From: Candidatus Sigynarchaeota archaeon | Lineage (GTDB): Archaea; Asgardarchaeota; Lokiarchaeia; Sigynarchaeales; Sigynarchaeaceae | NCBI GenBank assembly: GCA_030587525.1 | Contig: JAUQYW010000133.1 | Location: 1 to 13,048 of the forward strand | Length of the DNA: 13,048 bases | Direction of reading: 5' to 3' | Shown: in pieces, positions 6,801 through 13,048 of the stretch | Position numbering within the stretch: position 1 is the first letter of the stretch | Layout of the letters: each line of letters opens with the position of its first letter | Translations under genes and position numbers: made by a program | Notes under the pieces: generated by a model | Seen by the model: the letters and a program-made list of their open reading frames with translations, nothing else | Database searches by the model: none | What the model was told of the DNA's origin: nothing

Positions 6801-6840
6801 CCCTTGTTTCATAATGAAAGGGAAGATCACGTTTTTATTT
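6801..6840 (+). terminator. Hairpin plus T-rich tail after the sialidase-fold gene
   Basis: CCC (6801-6803) pairs with GGG (6820-6822) and TTTCA (6807-6811) with TGAAA (6815-6819), with a three-base bulge on the left arm. Eight bases later there is GTTTTTATTT. The element lies 24 bp beyond the stop at 6777 and fits termination of that gene. Confidence 0.45.
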
Positions 6841-6957
6841 CATATTGTAACCTAATATTATTCCACGTTTTCGGTAAAGAAGGTGAATTTTTCCATAATA
6901 TTTAAAACACGCCGCCCTTCATCCAAATCTATATTTTCACCACTCTAACCATGAGGT

Positions 6958-7164
6958 TGGACAAAGTTGGACACTTCGCCCGCGCGGGTCGTTAGAGAAA
7001 ACCCGCAGGCTCCGTCTTGAAAGTAAAACGAAACCGTGTTTATTGATTTCTAACTTAATATTTAAAAACCACGGAAAATGACCGAACATGCAACATCTTG
7101 ATCATGATAGAATGCACCATGAGCTCCTAATAGCGAATTCAGCAATGATATCCAACTTTGTCCA
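6958..7164. repeat. 207-bp segment with 14-bp perfect terminal inverted repeats
   Basis: TGGACAAAGTTGGA at 6958-6971 recurs as its exact reverse complement, TCCAACTTTGTCCA, at 7151-7164. Inside, the left end holds the palindrome CCCGCGCGGG (6979-6988), and GCGGGT (6984-6989) can pair with ACCCGC (7001-7006). No open frame of useful length is inside. Two explanations fit: a small non-autonomous transposable element or relic (no clear target-site duplication is seen), or a pair of transcription-factor sites. For the latter, the left arm contains TTGGAC twice at exactly 10-bp spacing (6957-6962 and 6967-6972). Confidence 0.5.
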
Positions 7165-7211
7165 CATTTTTCACGAATAGTTACAACTGTTTCAACGATG
7201 CAAGTTGGGAA

Positions 7212-8456
7212 GTGAATACTTTGACCATTATCCAAGCGCCCGTGCAGGGTCCCGTGTCGGCTAGCGCGCAGCAGAAAGGCAGAAATTTCAAGGAATACAA
7301 GGTGGGATTCGCGGGCGGTGCGATCATGGTCATAAGCTTCCTCTTTGGATATGGCGTAGACCCCGGCAATAACCTTGCCAACCTGATGATGCTCGCCGGG
7401 TCATTGATCGTGCTCCTCGCCGCAAGCAACATAGTCCTTGAGTTTGCCGTCAAGCTCGCCGAAGCAGCAGGTGTCTCCGAGCTCATCATCGGCCTCACCA
7501 TCGTGTCAATCGGAACCAGCATCCCGGAGATGTTTACCGCGGTGATTTCTGCAGGGAATGGTGTTGGCGCTTTCGTGATAGGTGACATCTACGGGAGTTA
7601 TATCACGCAGTTGACCTTGTTCCTCGGGATCGTGATCATCTGGGCTCCAAGGACGGTGAGTAAATGGTTCGTGCCGAACGTTAAACGGGACGGCGGGTTA
7701 ATGCTCCTCGCGCTTTGCCTTCTTTCGTTTAACATCGTGGATGGATCCCTCACCTATCTCGAATCGACCATCTCCGTGGCGATATTCGTCATATACACGG
7801 TTTTGCTCTACCTCTCATCCAAGCGTGACCCGAATAAAAAAACCTTGCAGATCAACACGACCGAATCCATGGAGGAATTCGAGGGGGTGCACACGAGGAA
7901 GGAGATCGCTGAGATCATCGAAACAAAGGTTGCCACGGGTCAGATGGACATGGTTCCTCTTAGGCTAAAAAAATCTCCTCGATTGATCGCCACCTACATC
8001 GCGATGGTACTTGCCGGCACGTTTTTTTGTTTTATCGGGGCACACTGGATGGTTGAAAGCGGGGTGAATATCGCCCGATCGATGATCGTTCCAGAACACG
8101 TGATTGCCGCGACCATCGTTGGATTCGGGACAGGCATGCCTGAATTCGTGGTCTCGTTCGTTGCCGTGAAGCGGCGGCGATATACCATTGCGTATGGCAA
8201 TTTGCTGGGGTCCAACGTGGTCGATCCCCTCTTATCCATCTCGCTGGGCGTGTTCACGAGACCGATCTTGCTCGGAACCGAAGCCGCCTTCCAGATCATC
8301 GCTACTATGTTACCTGTCGCTATCCTCGTTGATCTATTCATCATCGGGATCTTTTCACGAAAAGCGAGCACCCGCAAGTCGGGAAGGTTCTTCGGCGTGG
8401 TATTGATGGCTTTTTACGCGGCATTTTTCGTTATCAGCCTCGTTTTTCGAGGATGA
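7212..8456 (+). CDS. Na+/Ca2+ exchanger-type membrane antiporter (CaCA superfamily)
   Basis: About 414 aa from GTG 7212. It is a polytopic membrane protein with the two inverted alpha-repeats of the CaCA family, which exchanges Ca2+ (or another cation) for Na+ or H+ across the cell membrane. Alpha-1 is LTIVSIGTSIPEMFTAVISA (GTSIPE at 101-106) followed by IGDIYGSY (GSY at 128-130, usually GSN). Alpha-2 is ATIVGFGTGMPEFVVSFVA (GTGMPE at 306-311) followed by YGNLLGSNVVDPL (GSN at 333-335). The acidic residues of both PE motifs, Glu106 and Glu311, are kept. A hydrophilic loop at about 203-255 joins the halves, shorter than in eukaryotic NCX. The longer frame begins with TTG 7158 inside the inverted repeat and has an unlikely N-terminus, so GTG 7212 is preferred. 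TTG 7221 is an alternative. The substitutions in the GSN and GTS positions may alter ion choice. No functional link to the sugar genes is visible. Confidence 0.9.
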   Translation: MNTLTIIQAPVQGPVSASAQQKGRNFKEYKVGFAGGAIMVISFLFGYGVDPGNNLANLMMLAGSLIVLLAASNIVLEFAVKLAEAAGVSELIIGLTIVSIGTSIPEMFTAVISAGNGVGAFVIGDIYGSYITQLTLFLGIVIIWAPRTVSKWFVPNVKRDGGLMLLALCLLSFNIVDGSLTYLESTISVAIFVIYTVLLYLSSKRDPNKKTLQINTTESMEEFEGVHTRKEIAEIIETKVATGQMDMVPLRLKKSPRLIATYIAMVLAGTFFCFIGAHWMVESGVNIARSMIVPEHVIAATIVGFGTGMPEFVVSFVAVKRRRYTIAYGNLLGSNVVDPLLSISLGVFTRPILLGTEAAFQIIATMLPVAILVDLFIIGIFSRKASTRKSGRFFGVVLMAFYAAFFVISLVFRG

Positions 8457-8461
8457 ACTCC

Positions 8462-8467
8462 TTTTTT
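8462..8467 (+). terminator. Poly-T terminator after the exchanger gene
   Basis: Six T residues start five bases after the exchanger stop codon, in the 81-bp gap before the radical SAM gene. This is typical of archaeal intrinsic termination. The same AT-rich stretch (TTTTTTATAAT) could also act as a TATA-like element for the next gene, at about 70 nt from its ATG. Confidence 0.4.
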
Positions 8468-8537
8468 ATAATCACCTTGGTAAGATAGATATCATCCCAT
8501 TATGATGAGCAGAGGTATTTCGGGATGATCACGACAA

Positions 8538-9518
8538 ATGATGCCCAAGGTTCTGTGCCACTGGTACGTGACGACCCGGTGCAATTCACGATGCCAGACA
8601 TGCTCTATCTGGTCTGATGATCGGTACAAGTGCGAGGAATCGTCGATCGAAAGCCGTCTCGATTTGCTAAAACAATTGAAAGCGATGGGTTTCTTATCGA
8701 TCGATTTCACGGGCGGTGAGCCATTACTTTATCCCGGGCTTCCATCCTTGATCCTCGCCGCGAGGAAAATGGGAATCATGACGTTCCTCACCACGAACAG
8801 CTTGCTCTATCCAAAATATGCACGTGCATTACAGGGAAACGTCAGCGCCTTGTCATTCAGCCTCGATTCCCCACACCCCAAGATCAACGATAAAATAAGG
8901 GGTATCCCGCATTTCAAGAAAGCCATACGAGCTATGAAGCTGGCCACCACGTTGGGAGAGGTGCCGATGATAAAAACCACGGTATGCCGTGAAAACGTCA
9001 ATGACTTGAAAGTCTTTGCCGAGCTGGCGAGAAGAATCGGCGTGCTCATCGAATTTAATGCAGAATTCGCGTATTTTGGTAACCCGGCATTTGATAATGC
9101 CGGCATTCAAAAAATCTTGAAGATCAAGAATCATCCGAATGTCATCATCAGCAAACCACATTTACAATTTATGCTCGATGGTGGGAACAACCCGTGCCGT
9201 CCGAAATGCCACATCGGCCACAACATGATCGTTCTTGCGCCCGATAACCAGCTCTATTACCCGTGCATGCATCTCGTGCAAGACAAGATACCTCTGAGAA
9301 ACGGCAGCATCAAGGAAACGCTGGAACAGATGAAAAAGGATCGGCTCGTTGAAAAAATCGGGAATTTCCCGTTCTGCAATCGATGCACGATACCGTGTTA
9401 CATGGAATCGAGCTATTACACCGGGATTGACAAATACTTCGTGCCGTGTTTCGGTGGACGATTGGATTACGTGAAGAAGCGAGTGCGCCTTTCCTTAATC
9501 AATCGCCTCGAAAAATAA
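8538..9518 (+). CDS. Radical SAM protein with SPASM-like C-terminal cysteines
   Basis: 326 aa soluble protein. The N-terminal radical SAM domain has C15-x3-C19-x2-C22 for the catalytic [4Fe-4S] cluster, TGGEP at 58-62 for SAM binding, and barrel blocks FLTTNSLL (83-90) and LSFSLDSP (105-112). The C-terminal region adds C220-x3-C224, C243, C280-x2-C283-x3-C287 and C304. This arrangement resembles a SPASM/twitch domain holding one or two auxiliary clusters, though the spacing is not the textbook one. Such proteins modify peptides, enzymes or small metabolites through a 5'-deoxyadenosyl radical. The substrate cannot be told from the sequence. I looked for a small precursor-peptide gene on either side and saw none. 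The start may be ATG 8538 or 8541. TGATC at 8526-8530 is 7 nt upstream and is a plausible ribosome site. It stands as a single transcription unit. Confidence 0.88.
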   Translation: MMPKVLCHWYVTTRCNSRCQTCSIWSDDRYKCEESSIESRLDLLKQLKAMGFLSIDFTGGEPLLYPGLPSLILAARKMGIMTFLTTNSLLYPKYARALQGNVSALSFSLDSPHPKINDKIRGIPHFKKAIRAMKLATTLGEVPMIKTTVCRENVNDLKVFAELARRIGVLIEFNAEFAYFGNPAFDNAGIQKILKIKNHPNVIISKPHLQFMLDGGNNPCRPKCHIGHNMIVLAPDNQLYYPCMHLVQDKIPLRNGSIKETLEQMKKDRLVEKIGNFPFCNRCTIPCYMESSYYTGIDKYFVPCFGGRLDYVKKRVRLSLINRLEK

Positions 9519-9703
9519 CGTCCTCAAATGTGCTAAAATAATCACGTTATCCGCATTTCAGGGGGAACCTTATCATCATCGTGAGAGGTTAAAAATAATT
9601 GCTTTATTGCTTATTTGGTCACTCTTTTCTTGAAGCCCTTCTATCATCTTTCACGTGAAGATTTAAGGAATATTAAAATAGATCACTCCCCCTTACTTGA
9701 TGC
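9519..9703. promoter_or_regulatory. Promoter region of the GT87-like gene with palindrome and TATA box
   Basis: The 185-bp gap is AT-rich. A TATA-like TATTAAAATA lies at 9671-9680, 23-32 nt before the ATG at 9704, which predicts a leaderless or nearly leaderless mRNA. Immediately upstream is the perfect 10-bp palindrome TTCACGTGAA at 9650-9659, well placed as an activator or repressor site next to the BRE position. AACCT (9567-9571) and AGGTT (9586-9590) could form a weak hairpin. No small gene was found. Confidence 0.5.
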
Positions 9704-10882
9704 ATGACAGCTGAATTGAAAGTATTTGAAGAGTTTATCTGTTTTTCAAGGCAAATGAAGAAATGGATAATCAGCAATGCCGTGATCTGTATCATCGTCG
9801 TGATTGTTACGTTATTCACGGCATTCGATTTTGTATTCATGCCCTACCTTAATGACTTTTCAATTTATTACTATACTTCAAAAACCTTCTTTGAAAGCGA
9901 CCCGACGCTCATCTATAATGCTGAATATATGTTCGAAACGTATAGCGTTCTCGCCTATCGTTACCTTCCGGCGGAATTGTTCGTTTTTTATCTTTTCGTG
10001 CCATTTGGACTTAATATTGCCTATGTCATTTTCTCTGCAATCAGTTACGTGCTGAATCTTCTATCTGCATTCTTCTTGTATCGTATTGCGAAGAAAATCT
10101 TGAAAGAAGGATGGGAGGTGATGCGAAAATACATAATAGTTTTTTTCCTAATGACATTTCATTTCAGCAATTACATGACTGGACAAGTATCAGCGATCAT
10201 CGCTTTTTGCGTGACCGCTTCTATTTACTTTTACTTCTCAAAACGAATAGCTTTGTCATCGTTATTCATCGGGCTTTCGTTTTTCTTCAAGCCAATTTCC
10301 GCGTTTGTCATAATATTTAGCATACTTGCAAGCAGTAAATCTCACGTGTTGAAAAGGATCATCTTTATCGTGATCCCATTAATCCCGGATGCAATATTGT
10401 TTCTCACGAATCGCGGGCTTATTTCCGGGTTTATCAAATTGAATTTCGTTGATTTAAACGAAACATCCGTAACGCCATCAATCAGTTTTTCAAATCTGTT
10501 TAATACATTCGGGGTTTCATCGACGTGGGTAATGATCTTTGGTATTGTGTTCTTGGTTTCTTCTTGGTTTTTTATATCGAAACACGTGAAAGATAAAGGG
10601 TTTTTTGCGATCACCTACGGCATTCTATGCCATTTCCTAATAATGTCAGCCGTTTGGGATACACAAGTATTATTTTTATACCCTGTGCTTGCCGTGGTAT
10701 ATGCATTCTACGGAAATGGCCAATCATTCAAAATCTATATCCTTTACCCGTTAACGTGTAGTTTGTTTGCATTTGCCTATGCCGGTTTCCCACTAGTGAT
10801 TCTCGCCGTAATAGTCTCTATCGCAACCCTCCTCTTGTCCATCTTTACTATTTCTTTATTCGTGCGTCCAAGAATTAATTAA
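9704..10882 (+). CDS. GT87/DUF2029-like membrane glycosyltransferase
   Basis: 392 aa, about nine or ten predicted transmembrane segments starting near residue 23. The early extracytoplasmic loop has LNDFSIYYYTSKTFFESDPTLIYN, where Asp51 sits at the GT-C catalytic Asp position. It is followed by YRYLPAELFVFYLFVPFGL, corresponding to the family pattern of D..vY, then a loading distance, then Y.Pp..ll..P. GT87 enzymes move mannose or a related sugar from a polyprenyl-phosphate donor onto a lipid, glycan or protein on the outer face of the membrane. The acceptor here is unknown. Base composition is clearly more AT-rich than that of the flanking radical SAM and esterase genes, with many ATA, TTT and AAT codons. 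This may reflect its membrane composition or a separate origin. The next gene begins 84 bp downstream. Confidence 0.7.
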   Translation: MTAELKVFEEFICFSRQMKKWIISNAVICIIVVIVTLFTAFDFVFMPYLNDFSIYYYTSKTFFESDPTLIYNAEYMFETYSVLAYRYLPAELFVFYLFVPFGLNIAYVIFSAISYVLNLLSAFFLYRIAKKILKEGWEVMRKYIIVFFLMTFHFSNYMTGQVSAIIAFCVTASIYFYFSKRIALSSLFIGLSFFFKPISAFVIIFSILASSKSHVLKRIIFIVIPLIPDAILFLTNRGLISGFIKLNFVDLNETSVTPSISFSNLFNTFGVSSTWVMIFGIVFLVSSWFFISKHVKDKGFFAITYGILCHFLIMSAVWDTQVLFLYPVLAVVYAFYGNGQSFKIYILYPLTCSLFAFAYAGFPLVILAVIVSIATLLLSIFTISLFVRPRIN

Positions 10883-10934
10883 ATCACGCGCGTCATAATC
10901 GATGATATGGTGAAGCCAATCAAGAGCTCCCATC

Positions 10935-10961
10935 ATTATAAAAACGTGAAACGGTGAAACG
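10935..10961 (+). promoter_or_regulatory. TATA-like box, GTGAAACG tandem repeat and GGTGA site before the esterase gene
   Basis: ATTATAAAAA at 10935-10944 is 22-31 nt from the ATG at 10967, the normal archaeal TATA distance for a leaderless start. GTGAAACG then occurs twice in direct succession (10946-10961), and the second copy contains GGTGA 9 nt before the ATG. If this TATA is used, the GGTGA would not be transcribed as a ribosome site. One of the two signals is therefore probably fortuitous, or a longer transcript also exists. Confidence 0.4.
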
Positions 10962-10966
10962 GCAGG

Positions 10967-11977
10967 ATGGACTACTCAATCAAGGACTTAAAAAGTTATA
11001 TTCACGGGCTTTATTGGTTTGGCAAGGAGGACTTCGAGTTGAACCGGTTCCCGTCGTCTGCCTTTCCAAGACTGTCCAAGGACGTTGCCTTCCTGTCCAC
11101 GAACCCGGCCGGCGTGAGGATTCGATTCCGGGCGAAGACGAGTGGCATCGGCGTGGAACTGGAGATGCGCCCCACGCAAAAGTACGACCATTTTTCACGG
11201 GCGGGGCAGTGTGGCCTCGACCTTTACATCGATAACAAGTACCATCACACGTATGTTCCGCCACGTGACGAGTATTTTCTGAGCTGGATGGAAGTTGATG
11301 GATCGCGCGAGCATGAATACATGATTTACCTCCCGACATATGCTAGTTTGCATCTTATTTCAGTTGGCGTCGATAATACAATCCTTGCTGCCAAACCCTA
11401 TGCGATCAAGAAACCGATCGTGTTTTATGGGTCGTCCATCACTCAAGGAGCCTATGCATCGCGACCTGGCCTTGCCTACCCATCCATCATCGAGCGGGCG
11501 CTCGATGCTGACATCATCAACCTTGGATTCTCGGGCAACGGGAAGGGTGAACCCGAGGTTGCCGATCTCGTCTCGCGGATCGACGCGTCGTGCTTCGTCA
11601 TGGATTGGGGCGGGAACTTGACCTCCCCTCCTGAGGCGGGCTTGTTCGAGCAACGATACCGCCCGTTCTTGAAGATGGTGAAGGAACGGCATCCCGATAC
11701 ACCAATTCTATGCAATAGTCTTCAATGGATCGACCCCCCGCAAGCCGATTCGCATTTCCAGACTCGTTGCGAGAAAATCAGGTCAGAAACCCGGGCTGTT
11801 TACGAGGAAGAGATCAAGAAGGGCAACCAGCGGATTGCATTCATAGACGGTAAAAAAATCATCGGCCCGGACGACAAGGACTGCACGGCCGACGGGACCC
11901 ACGCCAATGATCTTGGCTTCCATCGTTATGTTGAAGTGATACTCCCCGTCTTGAAATCACTTCTCGGAGTGTCTTGA
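10967..11977 (+). CDS. SGNH-hydrolase carbohydrate esterase with N-terminal GxDLY domain
   Basis: 336 aa, no signal peptide. Residues 1-145 form a beta-rich domain with the GxDLY motif (GLDLY, 83-87), known from SsfX3-like acyl hydrolases. Residues 150-335 are the SGNH catalytic domain. Block I is YGSSITQGA, with nucleophile Ser157 in a GSS version of GDS. Block II is NLGFSGNG, with Gly187 in the oxyanion hole. Block III is DWGGN, with Asn217. Block V is DGTH, with Asp309 and His312 completing the triad. All four catalytic positions are kept. Family members remove acetyl or other acyl groups from sugars, so deacetylation of xylan or pectin oligosaccharides in the cytoplasm fits the neighbourhood. 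It is the first gene of an operon: the next starts one base after its stop. ATG 10967 is chosen because the TATA box and GGTGA site lie directly upstream and the protein has no conserved extension. Confidence 0.9.
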   Translation: MDYSIKDLKSYIHGLYWFGKEDFELNRFPSSAFPRLSKDVAFLSTNPAGVRIRFRAKTSGIGVELEMRPTQKYDHFSRAGQCGLDLYIDNKYHHTYVPPRDEYFLSWMEVDGSREHEYMIYLPTYASLHLISVGVDNTILAAKPYAIKKPIVFYGSSITQGAYASRPGLAYPSIIERALDADIINLGFSGNGKGEPEVADLVSRIDASCFVMDWGGNLTSPPEAGLFEQRYRPFLKMVKERHPDTPILCNSLQWIDPPQADSHFQTRCEKIRSETRAVYEEEIKKGNQRIAFIDGKKIIGPDDKDCTADGTHANDLGFHRYVEVILPVLKSLLGVS

Positions 11978-11978
11978 T

Positions 11979-12605
11979 ATGAACCCGCTGCTAGAAAGCC
12001 TCGGATCTTGCATCGAACGACCGGAGACGGCGTGGACGGCGCTCGCGGAACATAAAGCCACCCGTGCCGTAATGATCGTGATCGGCTTGTATTCATTTTC
12101 CCGCCTTGTTTCTATCTTGCTCGATGTTCATCGAGCATCGTTTATTGATCTCGTGAATGGCGATCCCATGCAATTTTATTTCGGGAGCTTGGATCGCGGG
12201 ACCTTTTGGCATTCATTGGTCATTGGGTCCTACGCTTGCATCGTGGTATTCATGACATGCGCGATCTTTGCTTCGATTGTTGCGGGACTAGGAAAAAAGA
12301 ACGCCAGGCTGGCTTTCATTGATTTCCTAGCTGCGATGACCGTACGATTCCCGATCATCTTTGGAATTGGCTTGATCATCTCTTATTTTTCACCTGTCGC
12401 CCTCATTTACAAGTCGACCGTCGTGCTTGCGGTATGGGCAGCTGCTTTCGGGCTCGGCATTTTCGAAATGTGGCGTGTTTCAGGGAAAATAGCCGTAAAA
12501 TATGACTTGAAGCCGCGGATAGGAATCTTATCATCGGTTTTTACTTCGATTGGTTTTACTGCAATCGTGATAGGAATCACGGAATTGATCGGGGGGTTTT
12601 CATGA
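11979..12605 (+). CDS. Yip1-like polytopic membrane protein
   Basis: 208 aa with about five hydrophobic segments, near residues 30-50, 77-105, 113-135, 140-165 and 185-206. The N-terminus (NPLLESLGSCIERPETAWTALAEHKA) has the PxxAWxxL-type amphipathic stretch seen before the first helix of Yip1-domain proteins. The overall layout matches the PF04893 type, but I cannot confirm this without a profile search. In prokaryotes these proteins have no settled biochemical role; a membrane-scaffold or permease-like role is speculative. The ATG lies one base after the esterase stop and the stop overlaps the next ATG (ATGA), so the protein is made together with the esterase and the GH10-like enzyme. That placement suggests a job in handling or sensing the same polysaccharide at the membrane. 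Confidence 0.65.
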   Translation: MNPLLESLGSCIERPETAWTALAEHKATRAVMIVIGLYSFSRLVSILLDVHRASFIDLVNGDPMQFYFGSLDRGTFWHSLVIGSYACIVVFMTCAIFASIVAGLGKKNARLAFIDFLAAMTVRFPIIFGIGLIISYFSPVALIYKSTVVLAVWAAAFGLGIFEMWRVSGKIAVKYDLKPRIGILSSVFTSIGFTAIVIGITELIGGFS

Positions 12606-13048
12606 CTGATAGGCCAAGCCCTGAAAGGAAGGGGCGAAAGAAAACCCTCGCAGCGGCGTGGTTAATGCTGTCGATCTCGGTCGTGGCGTTCTCGCTGGTA
12701 GATGCCGCCTTTCCTATGAATTTGCTACAGGCTGTGGAGGAAGATCGGTTGCTCGCAGAAGCCCGGCAGCGCATTATGATCGTGCGGTGTGGCAACGTCA
12801 CGATCGATCTTGGCGCGGGCAACGCGGGAAAAACGGTGGAGATTCACCAGCTCACGCATGCGTTCAAGTTTGGTTGCGAGGCATTCTGGTACAACTGCAC
12901 GGGCAATGCATCGCTTGATGAAAGATATGCAAGTTATTTTTCCCGCTTGTTCAACTACGCAACTCTCCGGTTTTACATGAATTACTACAACGAGTTCCTA
13001 GGCAGCACGTATCTGGCTAACGTGCAGCAGATATTGCATGGTATGACG
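12602..13048 (+). CDS. GH10 xylanase-like protein, N-terminal 149 aa, runs off the right edge
   Basis: The frame opens with an ATG overlapping the previous stop (ATGA) and stays open for 149 codons to the window end. A basic N-terminus (RKGRKK, 9-14) is followed by a hydrophobic stretch at 15-37, which is a signal peptide or membrane anchor, so the enzyme acts outside the cell. A short beta-rich lead (RIMIVRCGNVTIDL, then VEIHQLTHAFKFG at 79-91) is followed by DERYASYFSRLFNYATLRFYMNYYNEF at about 106-132. That block closely follows the start of bacterial and archaeal GH10 domains, where FxFG, ...Y...F...FN.AT..FYW..YE are usual. GH10 enzymes cut beta-1,4-xylan. The catalytic glutamates lie beyond the window and could not be checked. 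In the first motif the usual LFN.ATLPFYW reads LFNYATLRFYM, a modest departure. Confidence 0.82.
   Translation, partial: MTDRPSPERKGRKKTLAAAWLMLSISVVAFSLVDAAFPMNLLQAVEEDRLLAEARQRIMIVRCGNVTIDLGAGNAGKTVEIHQLTHAFKFGCEAFWYNCTGNASLDERYASYFSRLFNYATLRFYMNYYNEFLGSTYLANVQQILHGMT

Larger units (their letters stand above)
6778..7211. other. AT-rich 434-bp gap: terminator, TATA-like repeats and an inverted-repeat-bounded segment
   Basis: No convincing gene is seen on either strand. From left to right it holds the terminator at 6801-6840, a TATA-like 12-mer TAATATTTAAAA at 6896-6907, a segment bounded by inverted repeats (6958-7164) with a GC-rich left end, and a second copy of TAATATTTAAAA at 7056-7067. 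The exchanger start follows at 7212. The two TATA-like copies could each serve as a promoter, although both lie more than 140 bp from the exchanger start. Confidence 0.55.

Noticed and set aside
6951..6995. 14-codon ATG open frame across the left inverted repeat
   Set aside because: It is too short, has no ribosome site and no conservation that can be judged. Its composition follows the repeat and palindrome.
6971..7030. Possible tRNA or structured small RNA around the GC-rich hairpin
   Set aside because: There is no cloverleaf, T-loop consensus or anticodon arm. Only one 6-bp stem is supported and it competes with the CCCGCGCGGG palindrome.
7158..7211. TTG start at 7158 for the exchanger
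   Set aside because: It lies within the inverted repeat and adds a polar, family-unlike N-terminus. GTG 7212 is more likely.
9519..9703. Small precursor-peptide gene next to the radical SAM gene
   Set aside because: No ATG/GTG frame with a ribosome site and a believable peptide was found in either flanking gap.
1..13048. CRISPR array, rRNA or classical tRNA genes
   Set aside because: No regularly spaced repeats and no rRNA- or tRNA-like sequence were seen on either strand.

Overview
The window reads as a carbohydrate-utilisation region of an archaeal genome. The evidence for archaea is TATA-like boxes about 25-30 nt upstream of start codons, poly-T terminators, Shine-Dalgarno sites of the GGTGA/GTGATC type, and CaCA exchanger and GT87-type membrane proteins. 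GC content is moderate, with AT-rich gaps. An Asgard or other sediment-archaeal lineage fits, but the sequence alone does not fix the taxon.

Left edge (1-1020). The first ~500 bases encode a GC-rich, bacterial or phage-style tail-fibre-like protein on the minus strand, open to the window edge. On the plus strand it runs straight into the C-terminal third of a GH9 glycoside hydrolase ending at 990. The two coding signals sit in codon-aligned opposite frames and neither has a visible 5' end here. This looks like a recombination or assembly junction around 430-525.

Pectin block (1026-3587, minus). Two tandem, closely similar GH28 polygalacturonase-like genes lack signal peptides. The downstream copy appears to start at a rare ATT codon behind a good ribosome site.

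Divergent plus-strand block (3636-5566). A protein with a decayed nucleotidyltransferase-like N-terminal half and a tyrosine-phosphatase C-terminal half is coupled by an ATGA overlap to a small cysteine-rich zinc-ribbon protein of unknown function. A cytoplasmic four-Asp-box sialidase-fold protein follows (5656-6777).

A 434-bp gap (6778-7211) carries a terminator and a 207-bp segment bounded by 14-bp perfect inverted repeats. After it come a Na+/Ca2+-type exchanger (7212-8456), a radical SAM protein with C-terminal cysteines (8538-9518), and an AT-rich GT87-like membrane glycosyltransferase (9704-10882).

Right edge (10967-13048). A GxDLY/SGNH esterase, a Yip1-like membrane protein and the N-terminal part of an exported or anchored GH10 xylanase-like protein form a tight operon (1-nt gap, then an ATGA overlap).

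Together GH9, GH28 (two copies), the sialidase-fold protein, the SGNH esterase and GH10 suggest plant-type polysaccharide breakdown. GH10 appears exported. GH28, the sialidase-fold protein and the esterase appear cytoplasmic and would act on imported oligosaccharides. No transporter or dedicated sugar-catabolic enzyme is visible in the window.
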